Notes: generated by a model not told the origin, from the sequence alone. Shown: positions 41,139-51,258, numbered from the stretch's first letter. The stretch: 64,000 nt of DNA from Aquabacterium commune (GCF_004362855.1 NZ_SNXW01000003.1:1-64000); one strand, 5' to 3'. A program made the numbers and translations.

Positions 41139-41312
41139 GCGCTCCGGTCTGCGCTCTTGAATGCGCGCTTGGATGTGGACCAGACCGTGACAAATGCACG
41201 AGGCTGGGAACAAGACGCTGAATCCGTGGCTTTACAGGGTTTTGCCTGACGGCCGGGTGTAGTGCAATCGTCGGTAACAAAGGGACACAGACCCTTCCCC
41301 CAAGGATCCGCC

Positions 41313-43103
41313 TTGCCCCCGCCCACCATGGCCGCTGCCACGCCCCCTCCCACCGCTGCGCCTCGCCTGTTCGGCCGATTCGAGCTGCGACAGATGCTGG
41401 GCCGCAGCATGGCCTCCAGCACCTGGCTGGCCTGGGACCCGCGCGCCCAGCAAGACATGCTCTTGTGCGTGCCCCGCGCCCAGCCGGCCAACGCAACCGA
41501 GCGGGAAGAGTGGACGCAGGACGTGCTGTCGGCGGCCCGCCTCAAACACCCCCACCTGGCCGAAGCACTGGAAGTTGGCAGCCACGACGGCTGGCCCTTC
41601 CTGACAGCGGCCCGCAACGGCGGCATGACCCTGCTGGAGCGCCTGCAGACCAGCCCGCCGCCCACCCCCCTGGAAGTGGCCCACTGGACCTGCGAGCTGC
41701 TCGAAGGCCTGGCCTACGCCCACGAAGCCGGCGTGGCCCACCAGGACATCGGCCTGCACACGGTGCTCATCGACAAGGCCGGCCATGCGCTGCTGGTCAG
41801 CCTGGGCGCCGGTCTCGTGCCACTGCAGCCGGGCCAGGCGCAACGCACGCCGCGCGGCCGCCAGGAAATCCGCAAAACGACCGAGCGCGACGTGCTGATG
41901 GTCGGCCTCTTGCTGCACCGCCTGCTGGCCAACCACCCTGCGCTCGACGACGCCGACATCTACAGCGCCGCCAACCGCGTGGGCGCGGAAATCGTGCGCC
42001 TGCCCTGGACCACGCCCCACCCGGTGCCCGAAACGCTGCGCGCCATCGTCAACCGCGCCACCGACCGCCAGCACCGCCAGCGCTACCTCAACGCCCGCAC
42101 GCTGCTGAGCGCCTTGCAGGGCTGGGTCAAGACCAACGCCACCGACTCCGGCGGGCCGCTGGCCTTGCTGCTCGACCGCCTCAACAGCGTCGGTTCCCTG
42201 CCAGGGCGGCCCGACACCGAGCGCGGCTTCATCGCCGCCTTGTCGGCCGATTCCCTGCGCGTGGACGATTTTGTCGATGTGATGGTGAAGAACCCCGCCC
42301 TGGTCTGGGAGCTGATGCGCGCGGTCAACACCGCCGGCTACAGCAGCACCTCCAGCGACGATGGCGTCACCACGCTGTCGCGTGCCGTGCTGCTGCTCGG
42401 GCAGAAGGGGCTGCGCCAGGTGCAGGCTGCGGTGCGCAGCTGGCCCGGTGTGCTCGCGGCCATGGCCAGCATGTCGGCCGAAGCAGGCCAGGCGGCCATG
42501 AAGGCGCTGGAAGATGAGTTGCGCAACACCTGCCTGGCCGGCCACATCGCCCGGCTGATGGCGCCGTTCTCCATCCATGACGAAGAGGCCAGCATCGCGG
42601 CCATGTCGCAGCGCCTGAGCTGGTTGCTGGTGCTCTACCACTTCCCCGATGAAGCCTTGCAGATCCAGCGCCTGACGCAGGCCGCACCGCCCAGCGAGCC
42701 CGGCGCGCAGCCCACACCCGGCATGAGCCTGGAGGCGGCCGCCGGTGCGGTGCTGGGCATCAACCTCGACGACCTGACGGCCGCGGTCATGCGCCACTGG
42801 GGCCTGCACGAGCGCCTGGTCCAGGCGGCTCGGCCCGTGGGCTTGCAACGCGGCGTGCGCCACCCGGCCAACCCCGAAGACATCTTGCGCACCGTGGCCA
42901 GCATGGCCAACGAGGTGGTCAACGCCACCGCGCTGCAAGGCCCCAAGTTCCTGGCGGCCATGCAGCAGGTGCATGCGCGCTATGCCCGTCCGCTGGAGCT
43001 GGGCCCCAAGGAATGCGGCCAGGCCTTGGAGCGCGCCATCCGATTGGTGGACAACCTGCCCTTGGCCGACGCACCGGTCAGCGGGATGATGTCGCTGGGT
43101 TGA
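41313..43103 (+). CDS. pseudokinase-HDOD domain fusion protein
   Basis: About 596 residues. The first 260 resemble a Ser/Thr kinase fold (FGRFELRQMLG, then HEAGVAHQDIGLHTVLID), but the sequence lacks an obvious VAIK lysine, the catalytic-loop Asn is Thr, and the DFG is replaced by VSLGAG. The middle (about 285-500) is an HDOD domain: LPGRPDTERGFIAALSAD, then DVMVKNPALVWELMRAVNTAGYSS, then TLSRAVLLLGQKGLRQVQ. HDOD proteins act in signal transduction linked to c-di-GMP and motility. The start codon is uncertain: TTG at 41313 has AAGGA 6 bp upstream, while GTG 41262 and ATG 41328 are alternatives. Confidence 0.8.
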   Translation: MPPPTMAAATPPPTAAPRLFGRFELRQMLGRSMASSTWLAWDPRAQQDMLLCVPRAQPANATEREEWTQDVLSAARLKHPHLAEALEVGSHDGWPFLTAARNGGMTLLERLQTSPPPTPLEVAHWTCELLEGLAYAHEAGVAHQDIGLHTVLIDKAGHALLVSLGAGLVPLQPGQAQRTPRGRQEIRKTTERDVLMVGLLLHRLLANHPALDDADIYSAANRVGAEIVRLPWTTPHPVPETLRAIVNRATDRQHRQRYLNARTLLSALQGWVKTNATDSGGPLALLLDRLNSVGSLPGRPDTERGFIAALSADSLRVDDFVDVMVKNPALVWELMRAVNTAGYSSTSSDDGVTTLSRAVLLLGQKGLRQVQAAVRSWPGVLAAMASMSAEAGQAAMKALEDELRNTCLAGHIARLMAPFSIHDEEASIAAMSQRLSWLLVLYHFPDEALQIQRLTQAAPPSEPGAQPTPGMSLEAAAGAVLGINLDDLTAAVMRHWGLHERLVQAARPVGLQRGVRHPANPEDILRTVASMANEVVNATALQGPKFLAAMQQVHARYARPLELGPKECGQALERAIRLVDNLPLADAPVSGMMSLG

Positions 43104-43123
43104 TGTCGCTGGGTTGAAGGCGC

Positions 43124-44161
43124 TCAGCCGTGGCGCAGCGCCTCGGCACAGTCCTTCACCAGGCCCGGGCCTTCGTAGATGAGGCCGGTGTAGATCTGCA
43201 CCAAGTCGGCGCCCGCATCGCGCTTGGCGCGGGCATCGGCGGCGCTCATCACGCCACCCACCCCGATGATTGGGTAACGCGGGCCGAGCGCCGCACGCAG
43301 CTGGCGGATCACCTGGTTGCTGGCCTCCAGCACGGGCGCGCCGCTCAGGCCGCCGGTCTCAAGCGCGTGCGGCAGGCCTTGCACGGCCTCGCGGGACACC
43401 GTCGTGTTCGTGGCGATCACGCCGTCGATGCCGTTTTTCTGCAGCGTGGCCGCGATCACGCCCACCTGGGTTTCGTCCAGATCGGGGGCGATTTTCACGA
43501 ACATGGGCACCGTGCGGCCGTGCCGCGCGATCAGCTGCTGGCGGCGTTCCTGCAGGCGGCCCAGCAGCGCGTCCAGGGCCTCGTCGCTTTGCAGCGCGCG
43601 CAGGTTCTGCGTGTTCGGGCTGGAGATGTTGACGGTGACGTAGTCGGCGTGCGGGAAGACACCGTCCAGGCCGATCAGGTAGTCATCGACCGCGCTTTCG
43701 ATGGGCGTGGCCGCGTTCTTGCCGATGTTCAGGCCCAGGATGCCGCCGTTGCGGCGAAAGCTCGCACGCTTGACGTTGGCCAGGAAGCTGTCGAGGCCTT
43801 CGTTGTTGAAGCCCAGGCGGTTGATCAGCGCGTTCGCCTCGGGCAGGCGGAACATGCGGGGCTTGGGATTGCCCGGCTGGCCCTTGGGCGTCACGGTGCC
43901 CACCTCCACGAAGCCGAAGCCCATGGCGCCCAGGCCGTCGATCACGCGGCCGTTCTTGTCCAGGCCGGCGGCCATGCCCACGCGGTTGGGGAAGGTGATG
44001 CCGGCCAGGGTGACCGGGTCCTGCACCCGCTGCTCGGCCCACAGGCAGGCCAGGGGCGTGTTCTGGAAGCGGGCCAGCGCAGCGATGGTCAGGTCGTGGG
44101 CGACCTCGGGGTCCAGCTTGAACAGGACGGTTTTCGGGAGGAAGTAGGGGATCAGAGCCAT
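43124..44161 (-). CDS. pyrD: quinone-dependent dihydroorotate dehydrogenase (class 2)
   Basis: A 345-residue membrane-associated FMN enzyme oxidising dihydroorotate to orotate in pyrimidine synthesis. The N-terminal membrane helix pair ([19 protein letters not shown]) marks class 2. Motifs seen are [36 protein letters not shown], the catalytic Ser region [14 protein letters not shown], and [14 protein letters not shown] at the FMN phosphate site. The start [10 protein letters not shown] at 44161 follows GGGGA. It is divergent from tex with 102 bp between. Confidence 0.97.
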   Translation of the reverse strand: MALIPYFLPKTVLFKLDPEVAHDLTIAALARFQNTPLACLWAEQRVQDPVTLAGITFPNRVGMAAGLDKNGRVIDGLGAMGFGFVEVGTVTPKGQPGNPKPRMFRLPEANALINRLGFNNEGLDSFLANVKRASFRRNGGILGLNIGKNAATPIESAVDDYLIGLDGVFPHADYVTVNISSPNTQNLRALQSDEALDALLGRLQERRQQLIARHGRTVPMFVKIAPDLDETQVGVIAATLQKNGIDGVIATNTTVSREAVQGLPHALETGGLSGAPVLEASNQVIRQLRAALGPRYPIIGVGGVMSAADARAKRDAGADLVQIYTGLIYEGPGLVKDCAEALRHG

Positions 44162-44263
44162 GCCGTGATTGTCCCCGATCCGCGGGTGCCCTGTGGCAAA
44201 CTGCCCCGCTTCCGACGCCCGCCCCTCTGACGCCCAACCCTCCCAAGCCCAAAGAGAACTGCC

Positions 44264-46687
44264 TTGGACAAGATCCTGCTGCAACTGGCCGCCGAACTGA
44301 AGGTTCGCCCCTCCCAAGTCAAATCCGCCGTGGACCTGCTGGATGGCGGCGCCACCGTGCCCTTCATCGCGCGTTACCGCAAGGAGGCCACCGACGGCCT
44401 CGACGACATCCAGCTGCGTGAGCTCGAAGCCCGCCTGGCCTACCTGCGCGAGCTGGAAGACCGCCGCGCCGCCGTGCTCAAAAGCATCGAGGAGCAAGGC
44501 AAGCTCACGCCCGAATTGCGCACCGCCATCGAGGCCGCGCCCACGAAGCAGGAGCTGGAAGACCTCTACCTGCCCTACAAGCAAAAGCGCCGCACCAAGG
44601 GCATGATCGCCCGCGAAGCCGGCATCGAGCCACTGGCTGAACGGCTCTTCGCCGACCCGACGCTCGACCCACTGGCCGAGGCCACCGCCTTCCACGCTGC
44701 CCAGGCAAGCGAAGCTGGCGCCACTTTCACCGACGCCTTCGCCGATGCCTTCGCGGTGCTCGACGGCGTGCGCGACATCCTCTCCGAGCGCTGGGCCGAA
44801 GACGCCGAGCTCATCGGCAAGCTGCGCGACTGGCTCTGGGCCGAAGGCCTGTTCCAGTCCAAGCTGATGTCGGGCAAGGACGAGCTCAACGCCGACGTCG
44901 CCAAGTTCCGCGACTACTTCGACTACGACGAGCCCATCCGCACCGTGCCCTCGCACCGCGCCCTGGCCGTGTTCCGTGGCCGTGCCAACGAGATCCTCGA
45001 CGCCAAGCTGGTGCTGGCCGAAGACCTGGACGCGGCGCAAGCCCAGGCCGCTGGTGCCGTGAAAGACGCCAAGGCGCCACGCCCCGTGTCCGCCGCCGAA
45101 GCCCGCATTGCCATGCACCTGGGCTGGTCGCACAAGAAGCGCCCGGGCGACGACCTGCTGCGCAAGACCGTGGCCTGGACCTGGAAGGTCAAGCTCTCGC
45201 TCAGCCTGGAGCGCGACCTCTTCACCCGCCTGCGTGAATCGGCCGAAGCCACCGCCATCAAGGTGTTCGCCGAGAACCTGCGCGACCTGCTGCTGGCCGC
45301 GCCGGCAGGCAAGCGCGTGGTCATGGGCCTGGACCCGGGCATCCGCACCGGCGTGAAGGTGGCCGTGGTGTCCGACACCGGCAAGGTGCTCGACACCAGC
45401 ACGGTCTATCCGCACGAGCCGCGCAAGGACTGGGAGGGCAGCATCCACACCCTGGCCAAGCTCTGCGCCACGCACGGCGTGAACCTGATCGCCATCGGCA
45501 ATGGCACGGCCAGCCGCGAAACCGACAAGCTGGCCGCCGACCTCATCAAGCGCCTGCAGCAACTCGCACCCGGTGCCGTCATCGACAAGGTGGTGGTGTC
45601 CGAGGCCGGTGCTTCGGTTTATTCGGCGTCTGAGTTCGCCAGCAAGGAACTGCCCGATCTGGACGTGAGCATCCGCGGCGCCGTGTCGATCGCCCGCCGC
45701 CTGCAAGACCCGCTGGCCGAGCTCGTGAAGATCGACCCCAAGAGCATTGGCGTGGGCCAGTACCAGCACGACGTCAACCAAAGCGAGCTGGCCAAGACGC
45801 TGGACGCCGTGGTGGAAGACTGCGTCAACGGCGTGGGCGTGGACCTCAACACGGCCTCGGCGCCGCTGCTGTCGCGCGTGTCGGGCCTGAGCGCCACCGT
45901 GGCCAACAGCATCGTGCGCTGGCGCGACGCCAATGGCGCGTTCAAGAACCGCAAGCAACTCATGGACGTGGCCGGCCTGGGCGCCAAGACCTTCGAGCAG
46001 GCCGCGGGCTTTTTGCGCATCCGCGACGGCGACAACCCGCTCGATGTGTCGGGCGTGCACCCCGAAACCTACCCCGTGGTGCAGAAGATGCTGGCCCACA
46101 CCGGCAAGGCCGCGGCCGAACTGGTGGGCAAGAGCGACGTGCTGCGCACGCTCAAACCCGAGCTGTTCGCCGACGAGAAGTTCGGCGTCATCACGGTGCG
46201 CGACATCCTCACCGAGCTGGAAAAGCCAGGCCGCGACCCACGCCCCGACTTCAAGGTGGCCCGCTTCAACGACGGCGTGGACGACATCAAAGACCTGCAA
46301 GAAGGCATGGTGCTGGAGGGCACGGTCTCCAACGTGGCGCAGTTCGGCGCCTTCGTGGACCTGGGCGTGCACCAGGACGGCCTGGTGCATGTGAGCCAGC
46401 TGGCCAACAAGTTCGTCAGCGACGCGCGCGAGGTGGTCAAGACCGGCGACATCGTCAAGGTGCGCGTGCTGGAAGTGGACATGGCCCGCAAGCGCATCTC
46501 ACTCACCATGAAGCTGGACAGCGCGCCGGCGCCCAGAGCTTCCGGTGCTGGCGCAGGCAAGGACAACAGCTTCCGCCCGGCCGCGCGCAACGAGCGCATG
46601 GGCGGTGGCGGCGGGCGTGGTGCACCTGCACCGGCCAGCCCGGCCAACTCCGCCATGGCCGCGGCGTTCGCCAAGCTCAAGCGCTGA
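44264..46687 (+). CDS. tex: RNA-binding transcriptional accessory protein Tex
   Basis: An 807-residue nucleic-acid-binding protein conserved in bacteria and related to Spt6. It has an N-terminal helical domain ([16 protein letters not shown]), a YqgF/RNase H-like domain ([17 protein letters not shown]), helix-hairpin-helix motifs ([16 protein letters not shown], then [19 protein letters not shown]) and a C-terminal S1 domain ([20 protein letters not shown]). The tail from 745 is Gly/Arg-rich. It starts with TTG at 44264, since no ATG fits the conserved N-terminus ([11 protein letters not shown]). Confidence 0.96.
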   Translation: MDKILLQLAAELKVRPSQVKSAVDLLDGGATVPFIARYRKEATDGLDDIQLRELEARLAYLRELEDRRAAVLKSIEEQGKLTPELRTAIEAAPTKQELEDLYLPYKQKRRTKGMIAREAGIEPLAERLFADPTLDPLAEATAFHAAQASEAGATFTDAFADAFAVLDGVRDILSERWAEDAELIGKLRDWLWAEGLFQSKLMSGKDELNADVAKFRDYFDYDEPIRTVPSHRALAVFRGRANEILDAKLVLAEDLDAAQAQAAGAVKDAKAPRPVSAAEARIAMHLGWSHKKRPGDDLLRKTVAWTWKVKLSLSLERDLFTRLRESAEATAIKVFAENLRDLLLAAPAGKRVVMGLDPGIRTGVKVAVVSDTGKVLDTSTVYPHEPRKDWEGSIHTLAKLCATHGVNLIAIGNGTASRETDKLAADLIKRLQQLAPGAVIDKVVVSEAGASVYSASEFASKELPDLDVSIRGAVSIARRLQDPLAELVKIDPKSIGVGQYQHDVNQSELAKTLDAVVEDCVNGVGVDLNTASAPLLSRVSGLSATVANSIVRWRDANGAFKNRKQLMDVAGLGAKTFEQAAGFLRIRDGDNPLDVSGVHPETYPVVQKMLAHTGKAAAELVGKSDVLRTLKPELFADEKFGVITVRDILTELEKPGRDPRPDFKVARFNDGVDDIKDLQEGMVLEGTVSNVAQFGAFVDLGVHQDGLVHVSQLANKFVSDAREVVKTGDIVKVRVLEVDMARKRISLTMKLDSAPAPRASGAGAGKDNSFRPAARNERMGGGGGRGAPAPASPANSAMAAAFAKLKR

Positions 46688-46750
46688 GTTCTCCGCAGGG
46701 CGGGGCCTCGTGGAAGTATCATGAAACCCGCCTTGAGAAGGAGTTCTGCA

Positions 46751-46993
46751 ATGACGGCAATCGAACTGCAACTGATGGAACGCCTCAAGAAGCTGTCACC
46801 CAGCCGAGTGGCCGAGGTTTTTGACTTCGTGGAGTTTCTGGCCTCGCGTGAAGAGCGCGCCGCAGCCGCCCAGAGGCTCACCGAAGGCATGGCCAGGCTT
46901 GACGCCTTGAACCTGCCGCCGGTCTCTGAAGATGAGGTCGAAGCCGAGGTGCAGGCCGCACGGCTGGCGCGCCGCGCTCAGCAGGGCGCTTGA
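46751..46993 (+). CDS. DUF2281-like antitoxin
   Basis: An 80-residue protein with a helical N-terminus, LQLMERLKKLSPSRVAEVFDFVEFLASR, of the type found in DUF2281 and related small antitoxins paired with PIN toxins. The C-terminus is acidic and then basic (SEDEVEAEVQAARLARRAQ), as in domains that wrap a toxin. AAGGAG lies 8 bp before ATG 46751. Its stop overlaps the start of the PIN gene, the coupling typical of toxin-antitoxin pairs. The partner is broken here. Confidence 0.7.
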   Translation: MTAIELQLMERLKKLSPSRVAEVFDFVEFLASREERAAAAQRLTEGMARLDALNLPPVSEDEVEAEVQAARLARRAQQGA

Positions 46994-47306
46994 GCCCAAG
47001 GCCCGAGCGAACAGTGCGCATCGTCATCGACACCAACTTGCTGGTGTCCGGCGTGATTTCCGACGGGCCACCCCGCCAGTTGCTCAACTCCGCCAAAGCC
47101 GGGGAGTTTGAGTTCTGCACCAGCGAGACACTGCTGACCGAACTGCTCGATGTGCTCTCACGCGGCAAGTTCGCGGCGCGGCTCGCCCAGGCCGGGCTGA
47201 CCTCATCGCCTCGGGCGACAAGCGCGATTTGCTGCCACTTGGCAGCCATCAGGGCATGCCCATCGTCACGGCTGTCGAGGCTTTGCAGCGGATCCAAGGG
47301 CACTGA
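46990..47306 (+). pseudogene. PIN-domain toxin, inactivated by an internal deletion
   Basis: The front encodes a normal PIN-domain start (VRIVIDTNLLVSGVISDG, then ETLLTELLDVLSRGKF) up to LAQAG at about 47193. From there the same frame turns into meaningless sequence, while another frame (47193-47306) reads RADLIASGDKRDLLPL and then MPIVTAVEALQRI, the expected PIN C-terminus, ending in TGA at 47304-47306. About 40-50 central residues with the middle acidic ligands are missing and the two halves are out of frame. A PIN toxin normally has about 135-140 residues. GTG at 47014 is an alternative start. Confidence 0.75.
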
Positions 47307-47314
47307 ACCAGGGC

Positions 47315-48499
47315 TCAAGGCACCACGGTCAAGAACAAGAACGCCGCGAACAGCACCAGGTGCACCGCGCCCTGCATGACGGTGGCGCGGCCGCTGCCCA
47401 GGGTCAGGGTGGCGGTGATGAGGGTCAGGGCCAGCAGCACGATCTGCATGGGCGGCAGGCCCAGCACGATGGCAAACGGGAACCAGGGCGACAGGCCGGC
47501 CACGACCGGGATGGTCAGGCCGATGCTGGCCAGGCCCGAGCCCAGCGCCAGGTTCAGGCTGCTCTGCATGCGGTTGCCTTTGGCCGCGCGGATGGCGGCG
47601 CCGGTCTCGGGCAGCAGCACGATGAGGGCGATGACGACGCCGGCCACCGCGTGCGGCAGGCCAGCGGCATCGACACCGGCTTCCAGCGCTGGGGCCAGGG
47701 CCTTGGCCAGGCCGACCACGCCCACCAGGGACAACATCAGCAGGCCCAGGCTGGTCCAGGCCACGGCGTTGGAGGGCGGCTCGGCGTGGTGGTGTTCGTC
47801 GGGGTGCGCATCGGCGCGTGCGTCCGTGAGGTCGCCGCCCTGGCCGCCCACCGGCAGGAAGTAGTCGCGGTGGCGCACGGTCTGCACGAACACGAACACG
47901 CCGTACAAGGCCAGCGAGGCCACGCCGGCGAAGGCCAGTTGCGAGCCGCTGTAGGTCGGGCCTGGCGTGGTCTGGGTGAAGCTGGGCAGCACCAGCGAGA
48001 GGCCGGCCATGGCGCCGAGCGCGGCCAATGCCGGGCTCGTGCCCTCGACGCGGTAGGCCAGCACGCCATGGCGCAGGCCGCCCAGCACCAGGCACAGGCC
48101 GACGATGCCATTGCTGGCGATCATGACCGCGGCGAACACCGTGTCACGCGCCAGCGAGTTGGCGCTTTCGCCGCCGGCCAGCATCAGCGAGACGATCAAG
48201 GCCACCTCGATGATGGTGACGGCCACGGCCAGCACCAGCGTGCCGAAGGGCTCGCCGACGCGGTGGGCCACGACCTCGGCGTGGTGGATGGCGGCCATCA
48301 CGGCGGCGAACAGGGCCGCGGTCAGCACGGCGCCCAGCCCCAAGCCCAGCGGCCGACCCCAGGCGGCGGCCAGCAGGCCCAAGGCCAGCACTGGCACGGC
48401 CAGGCACCATGGGGGCAGGGCGGGGTTGCGCAGCCAGTGGGTGGGCGCGGCAGGGCTGTGGGCGGTGGCGTCGGTGGGGGCGGTGGGGTCCAGGGGCAT
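47315..48499 (-). CDS. chaA: calcium/sodium:proton antiporter, ChaA type
   Basis: A 394-residue member of the CaCA superfamily with about eleven helices. The first alpha-repeat is HHAEVVAHRVGEPFGTLVLAVAVTIIEVALI cut across TM2-3 (Glu in GEPFGT and IIEVAL). The second repeat is LIVLLPETGAAIRAAKGNRMQSSLNLALGS. Between them is a hydrophilic His-rich loop (HPDEHHHAEPP). E. coli ChaA exchanges Ca2+, Na+ or K+ for protons at alkaline pH. It is convergent with the TA pair and 29 bp downstream of the metal ATPase on the same strand. Confidence 0.9.
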   Translation of the reverse strand: MPLDPTAPTDATAHSPAAPTHWLRNPALPPWCLAVPVLALGLLAAAWGRPLGLGLGAVLTAALFAAVMAAIHHAEVVAHRVGEPFGTLVLAVAVTIIEVALIVSLMLAGGESANSLARDTVFAAVMIASNGIVGLCLVLGGLRHGVLAYRVEGTSPALAALGAMAGLSLVLPSFTQTTPGPTYSGSQLAFAGVASLALYGVFVFVQTVRHRDYFLPVGGQGGDLTDARADAHPDEHHHAEPPSNAVAWTSLGLLMLSLVGVVGLAKALAPALEAGVDAAGLPHAVAGVVIALIVLLPETGAAIRAAKGNRMQSSLNLALGSGLASIGLTIPVVAGLSPWFPFAIVLGLPPMQIVLLALTLITATLTLGSGRATVMQGAVHLVLFAAFLFLTVVP

Positions 48500-48528
48500 G
48501 GCCTGATCCTAAATGATCCGGCCCGAGG

Positions 48529-50925
48529 TCATGGCCGCCATCGCAGCAGCCTGAGCCCATTGAAGACGACCAGCAGGCTGGCGCCCATGTCGGCGAACAC
48601 CGCCATCCACAGCGTGGCCTGGCCGGTGAAGGCCAGCGCGAAGAAGACCACCTTGATGCCCAAGGCGAGTGCGATGTTCTGCCAGAGGATGGCGCCGGTG
48701 GCCTGGCTCAGGCGGATGAAGCTGGCCAGCTTGCGGGGGTCGTCGTCCATGATGGCCACGTCGGCGGTTTCCAGCGCGGTGGCGGTGCCGGCCGCGCCCA
48801 TGGCCAGGCCGATGTCGGCGCGGGCCAGGGCAGGGGCGTCGTTGACGCCGTCGCCCACCATGGCGACGCGGCCATGCGCGGCTTTCAGGGCCTCGATGGC
48901 GCTGAGCTTGTCCTGCGGCAGCAGGCCGCCGCGGGCGTCTGCCACACCGAGTTGCGCGGCCACGTGCCGCACGGCCTGGGCGTTGTCGCCGCTCAGCACG
49001 GCGGTGTGCACGCCGAGGGCCTGCAGTTCCTGGATGGCCTGGGCCGAGGTGGGCCGCAGCGTGTCGGCCACGCCCAGCACGGCGGCCGGGCCATCGGCGT
49101 TGAACAGCACGAAGGCCGTGCGGCCCTGCGCTTCCAGCGCCTGCAGGCGGGCCACGGCCTGGCCCAACTGGCCCAGGTGCGCGCCGCCAGCCTGCTCGGC
49201 GGTTTTCTCCTGCAGCCAGCGCGCGTGGCCGAGGCACCAGGCCTGACCATCGACCGTGCCTTGCACGCCGCGGCCCGCTTGCAGGGTGAAGTCATGCACC
49301 GGGCTGAGGGTCGCCCCTGCCGTGGCCACCCGCTCGCGCCAGCCGGCCGCCACCGCGCGGGCCACCGGGTGGGTGCTGGCCGCGTCCAGGCTGGCGGCGA
49401 TGCGCAGGGCCTCGGCGTCGCTCAACGCGGCACCGTGCACCTGCACGCCGGGCAGGGCCTGGCAATCGGTCAGGGCGGGGCGGCCTTCGGTGAGCGTGCC
49501 GGTTTTGTCCAGCGCGATGGCGCGCAGGTGGCGCCCGGCCTCCAGGTGCACGCCGCCTTTGACGAGGATGCCCAGGCGCGCCGCCGCGGCCAGGCCACTC
49601 ACCACCGTCACCGGGGTGGACACCACCAGCGCGCAGGGGCAGGCGATCACCAGCAGCACCAGGGCCTGGTAAGCCCAGGGCTGCCACCCCTCGGAAGGCG
49701 TGGCGCTCAGCCAGGGCCCCAGCAGCGCCACACCGAGGGCCAGCAGCACCACGGCGGGCGTGTACCAGCGCGCGAAGGCATCGACAAAGCGCTGCGTGGG
49801 CGCGCGCTGCGCCTGGGCTTGCTGGATGGCCGCGGCCATGCGCGCCAGCGTGCCGCCGCTGGCCGTGGCCGTGGTGCGTGCTTCGATCAGGCCGTCGGCC
49901 AGCACGCTGCCGGCGAACAGGGCGTCGCCCACGGCCTTGTCCACGGGCAGGCCCTCGCCGGTGATGGCGGCCTCGTTGAGCGCACCCTGGCCCTGCGTGA
50001 TGTCGGCGTCCAAGGGCACGCGCTCGCCGGCGCGCACGCGGATGCGGCTGCCCACGGCGACCTCGGCCACCGGGCGCTCGGCCCAATCACCCGAACCGTT
50101 CGCCTTGGCAGACCACACCCAGGCCACCTCGGGCGCCAGCGCCGACAGCGCCTGCACCGCCTTGCGCGCCCGCTCCAGCGACAGCGCCTCGATGGCTTCG
50201 GCCACGGCGAACAGGAACAGCACCATCGCCGCCTCGGACCATTTGCCAATCACCAGCGCACCCAGCACCGCCAGCGACATCAGAAAGTAGATGTTCAGCG
50301 TGGCGTGGCGCAGCGCAATCCAGCCTTTCTGAGCGGTCGGGCCGCCCGCCAGGCCCATCGACAGCGCGGCCAGTGCCATCACCGGGAGCGACACCTCCAC
50401 GCCCGTCGCCCAGGCGGCGGCCTCTGCGCCCACCGCGGCCAGGCCAGAGGCGGCCAGCAGCCAGCGCTGGCGCGTGGGCACAGCCGGCGGCAGGGGCTGC
50501 ACGGTTTGCCCGGCGGCCAGCACGCGCGGCGCCATGCCGATGTCGGCCAGGGCGGCTTCCAGCGGCAAGGTCGCGTCCAGGGTGTGGTGCACGGTCAGTT
50601 CGCGCGACAGCAGGTTGAAATCCAGGCGCGCCACACCGGCCATGGGCGCCAGCTTCTGGCGGATCAGGCCTTCCTCGGTCGGGCAGTCCATCTGCTCGAT
50701 GCGAAAGCGCACGGGCCGGGTGCCGGGCGGCGCGTCCGCGGCGGCGGGCGGCGGCGTGAGCGTGGAGGTGCAGCAGTCGCCATGGTCGTGGCTGTGGTCG
50801 TGGCTGCCTTCGCTGTGACCGCCGTGCTCGCCGTGCGGGTGGCCGTGATCGGCGCTCAGTGCTTCGGGCGGCGCACTCGCCACGCGGATGGGGATGACGG
50901 GATGGCGGCGTGGCGGGGTGCTCAT
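48529..50925 (-). CDS. zntA: heavy-metal P1B-type ATPase (Zn/Cd/Pb exporter)
   Basis: A 798-residue ATPase that pumps Zn2+, Cd2+ or Pb2+ out of the cytoplasm. The N-terminus is a His-rich stretch (HGHPHGEHGGHSEGSHDHS) followed by one HMA-like domain with MDCPTEE in place of the usual CXXC. The membrane metal site is ACPCALV, the phosphorylation site DKTGTLTEG, the HP motif THPVARAVA and the hinge MVGDGVNDAPALARAD. The start ATG at 50925 is chosen because upstream sequence is the repeat array, although the frame stays open to 51222. Specificity for Zn/Cd over Cu rests on family resemblance. Confidence 0.92.
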   Translation of the reverse strand: MSTPPRRHPVIPIRVASAPPEALSADHGHPHGEHGGHSEGSHDHSHDHGDCCTSTLTPPPAAADAPPGTRPVRFRIEQMDCPTEEGLIRQKLAPMAGVARLDFNLLSRELTVHHTLDATLPLEAALADIGMAPRVLAAGQTVQPLPPAVPTRQRWLLAASGLAAVGAEAAAWATGVEVSLPVMALAALSMGLAGGPTAQKGWIALRHATLNIYFLMSLAVLGALVIGKWSEAAMVLFLFAVAEAIEALSLERARKAVQALSALAPEVAWVWSAKANGSGDWAERPVAEVAVGSRIRVRAGERVPLDADITQGQGALNEAAITGEGLPVDKAVGDALFAGSVLADGLIEARTTATASGGTLARMAAAIQQAQAQRAPTQRFVDAFARWYTPAVVLLALGVALLGPWLSATPSEGWQPWAYQALVLLVIACPCALVVSTPVTVVSGLAAAARLGILVKGGVHLEAGRHLRAIALDKTGTLTEGRPALTDCQALPGVQVHGAALSDAEALRIAASLDAASTHPVARAVAAGWRERVATAGATLSPVHDFTLQAGRGVQGTVDGQAWCLGHARWLQEKTAEQAGGAHLGQLGQAVARLQALEAQGRTAFVLFNADGPAAVLGVADTLRPTSAQAIQELQALGVHTAVLSGDNAQAVRHVAAQLGVADARGGLLPQDKLSAIEALKAAHGRVAMVGDGVNDAPALARADIGLAMGAAGTATALETADVAIMDDDPRKLASFIRLSQATGAILWQNIALALGIKVVFFALAFTGQATLWMAVFADMGASLLVVFNGLRLLRWRP

Positions 50926-50969
50926 GGCGCCCATTGTCCCGCGCTTGCGGCCTTCCTGGCGGCGTGTGG

Positions 50970-51258
50970 GGGCTTGCGTGCTGCACGTGCCGAGCTTTGT
51001 GCTCGGGTCACGCACCTCGGAGGTGCGCGCGCCGAGCTCAGAGCTGCAGTGACGCACCTTTTTGCTGCGTGAGCCGAGCAAAAAGCTCGGCGCGCGGAGA
51101 TGCGCAGCTCGGCACGCCGAGCTCAGAGCTCCGTGCATGCACCTCAAAGGTGCGCAAGCCGAGCTCTGAGCTCCGCGTGTGTCGTGATTTGCTCGGGCGG
51201 TGCAGCAAAAAGCTCGGCGCATGCACCTCGGAGGTGTGCGGGCCGAGCTCAGAGCAGG
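50970..51258. repeat. 42-bp tandem repeat array with alternating hairpins
   Basis: About seven units start at 50970, 51012, 51054, 51096, 51139, 51181 and 51223, a period of 42 bp (one unit 43). The first half of a unit is the palindrome GCACCT-CGG-AGGTGC or a variant (CAA loop at 51139). The second half centres on GCCGAGC-nnnnn-GCTCGGC, with a five-base loop that changes from unit to unit (tttgt, tcaga, aaaaa, tctga). The best stem is at 51073-51091. Some units are degenerate. The array fills most of the 419-bp gap between the zntA start and the restriction gene; apart from it I see nothing in that gap. No spacers, so not a CRISPR. Confidence 0.8.

Noticed and set aside
50926-51222. N-terminal extension of zntA through the repeat array
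   Set aside because: The frame is open, but the residues are a 14-residue repeat with many Ser and Cys, unlike any P1B ATPase N-terminus; ATG 50925 starts directly before the His-rich domain.
50970-51258. CRISPR array
   Set aside because: The units are contiguous, with no unique spacers between conserved repeats, and no cas genes are nearby.
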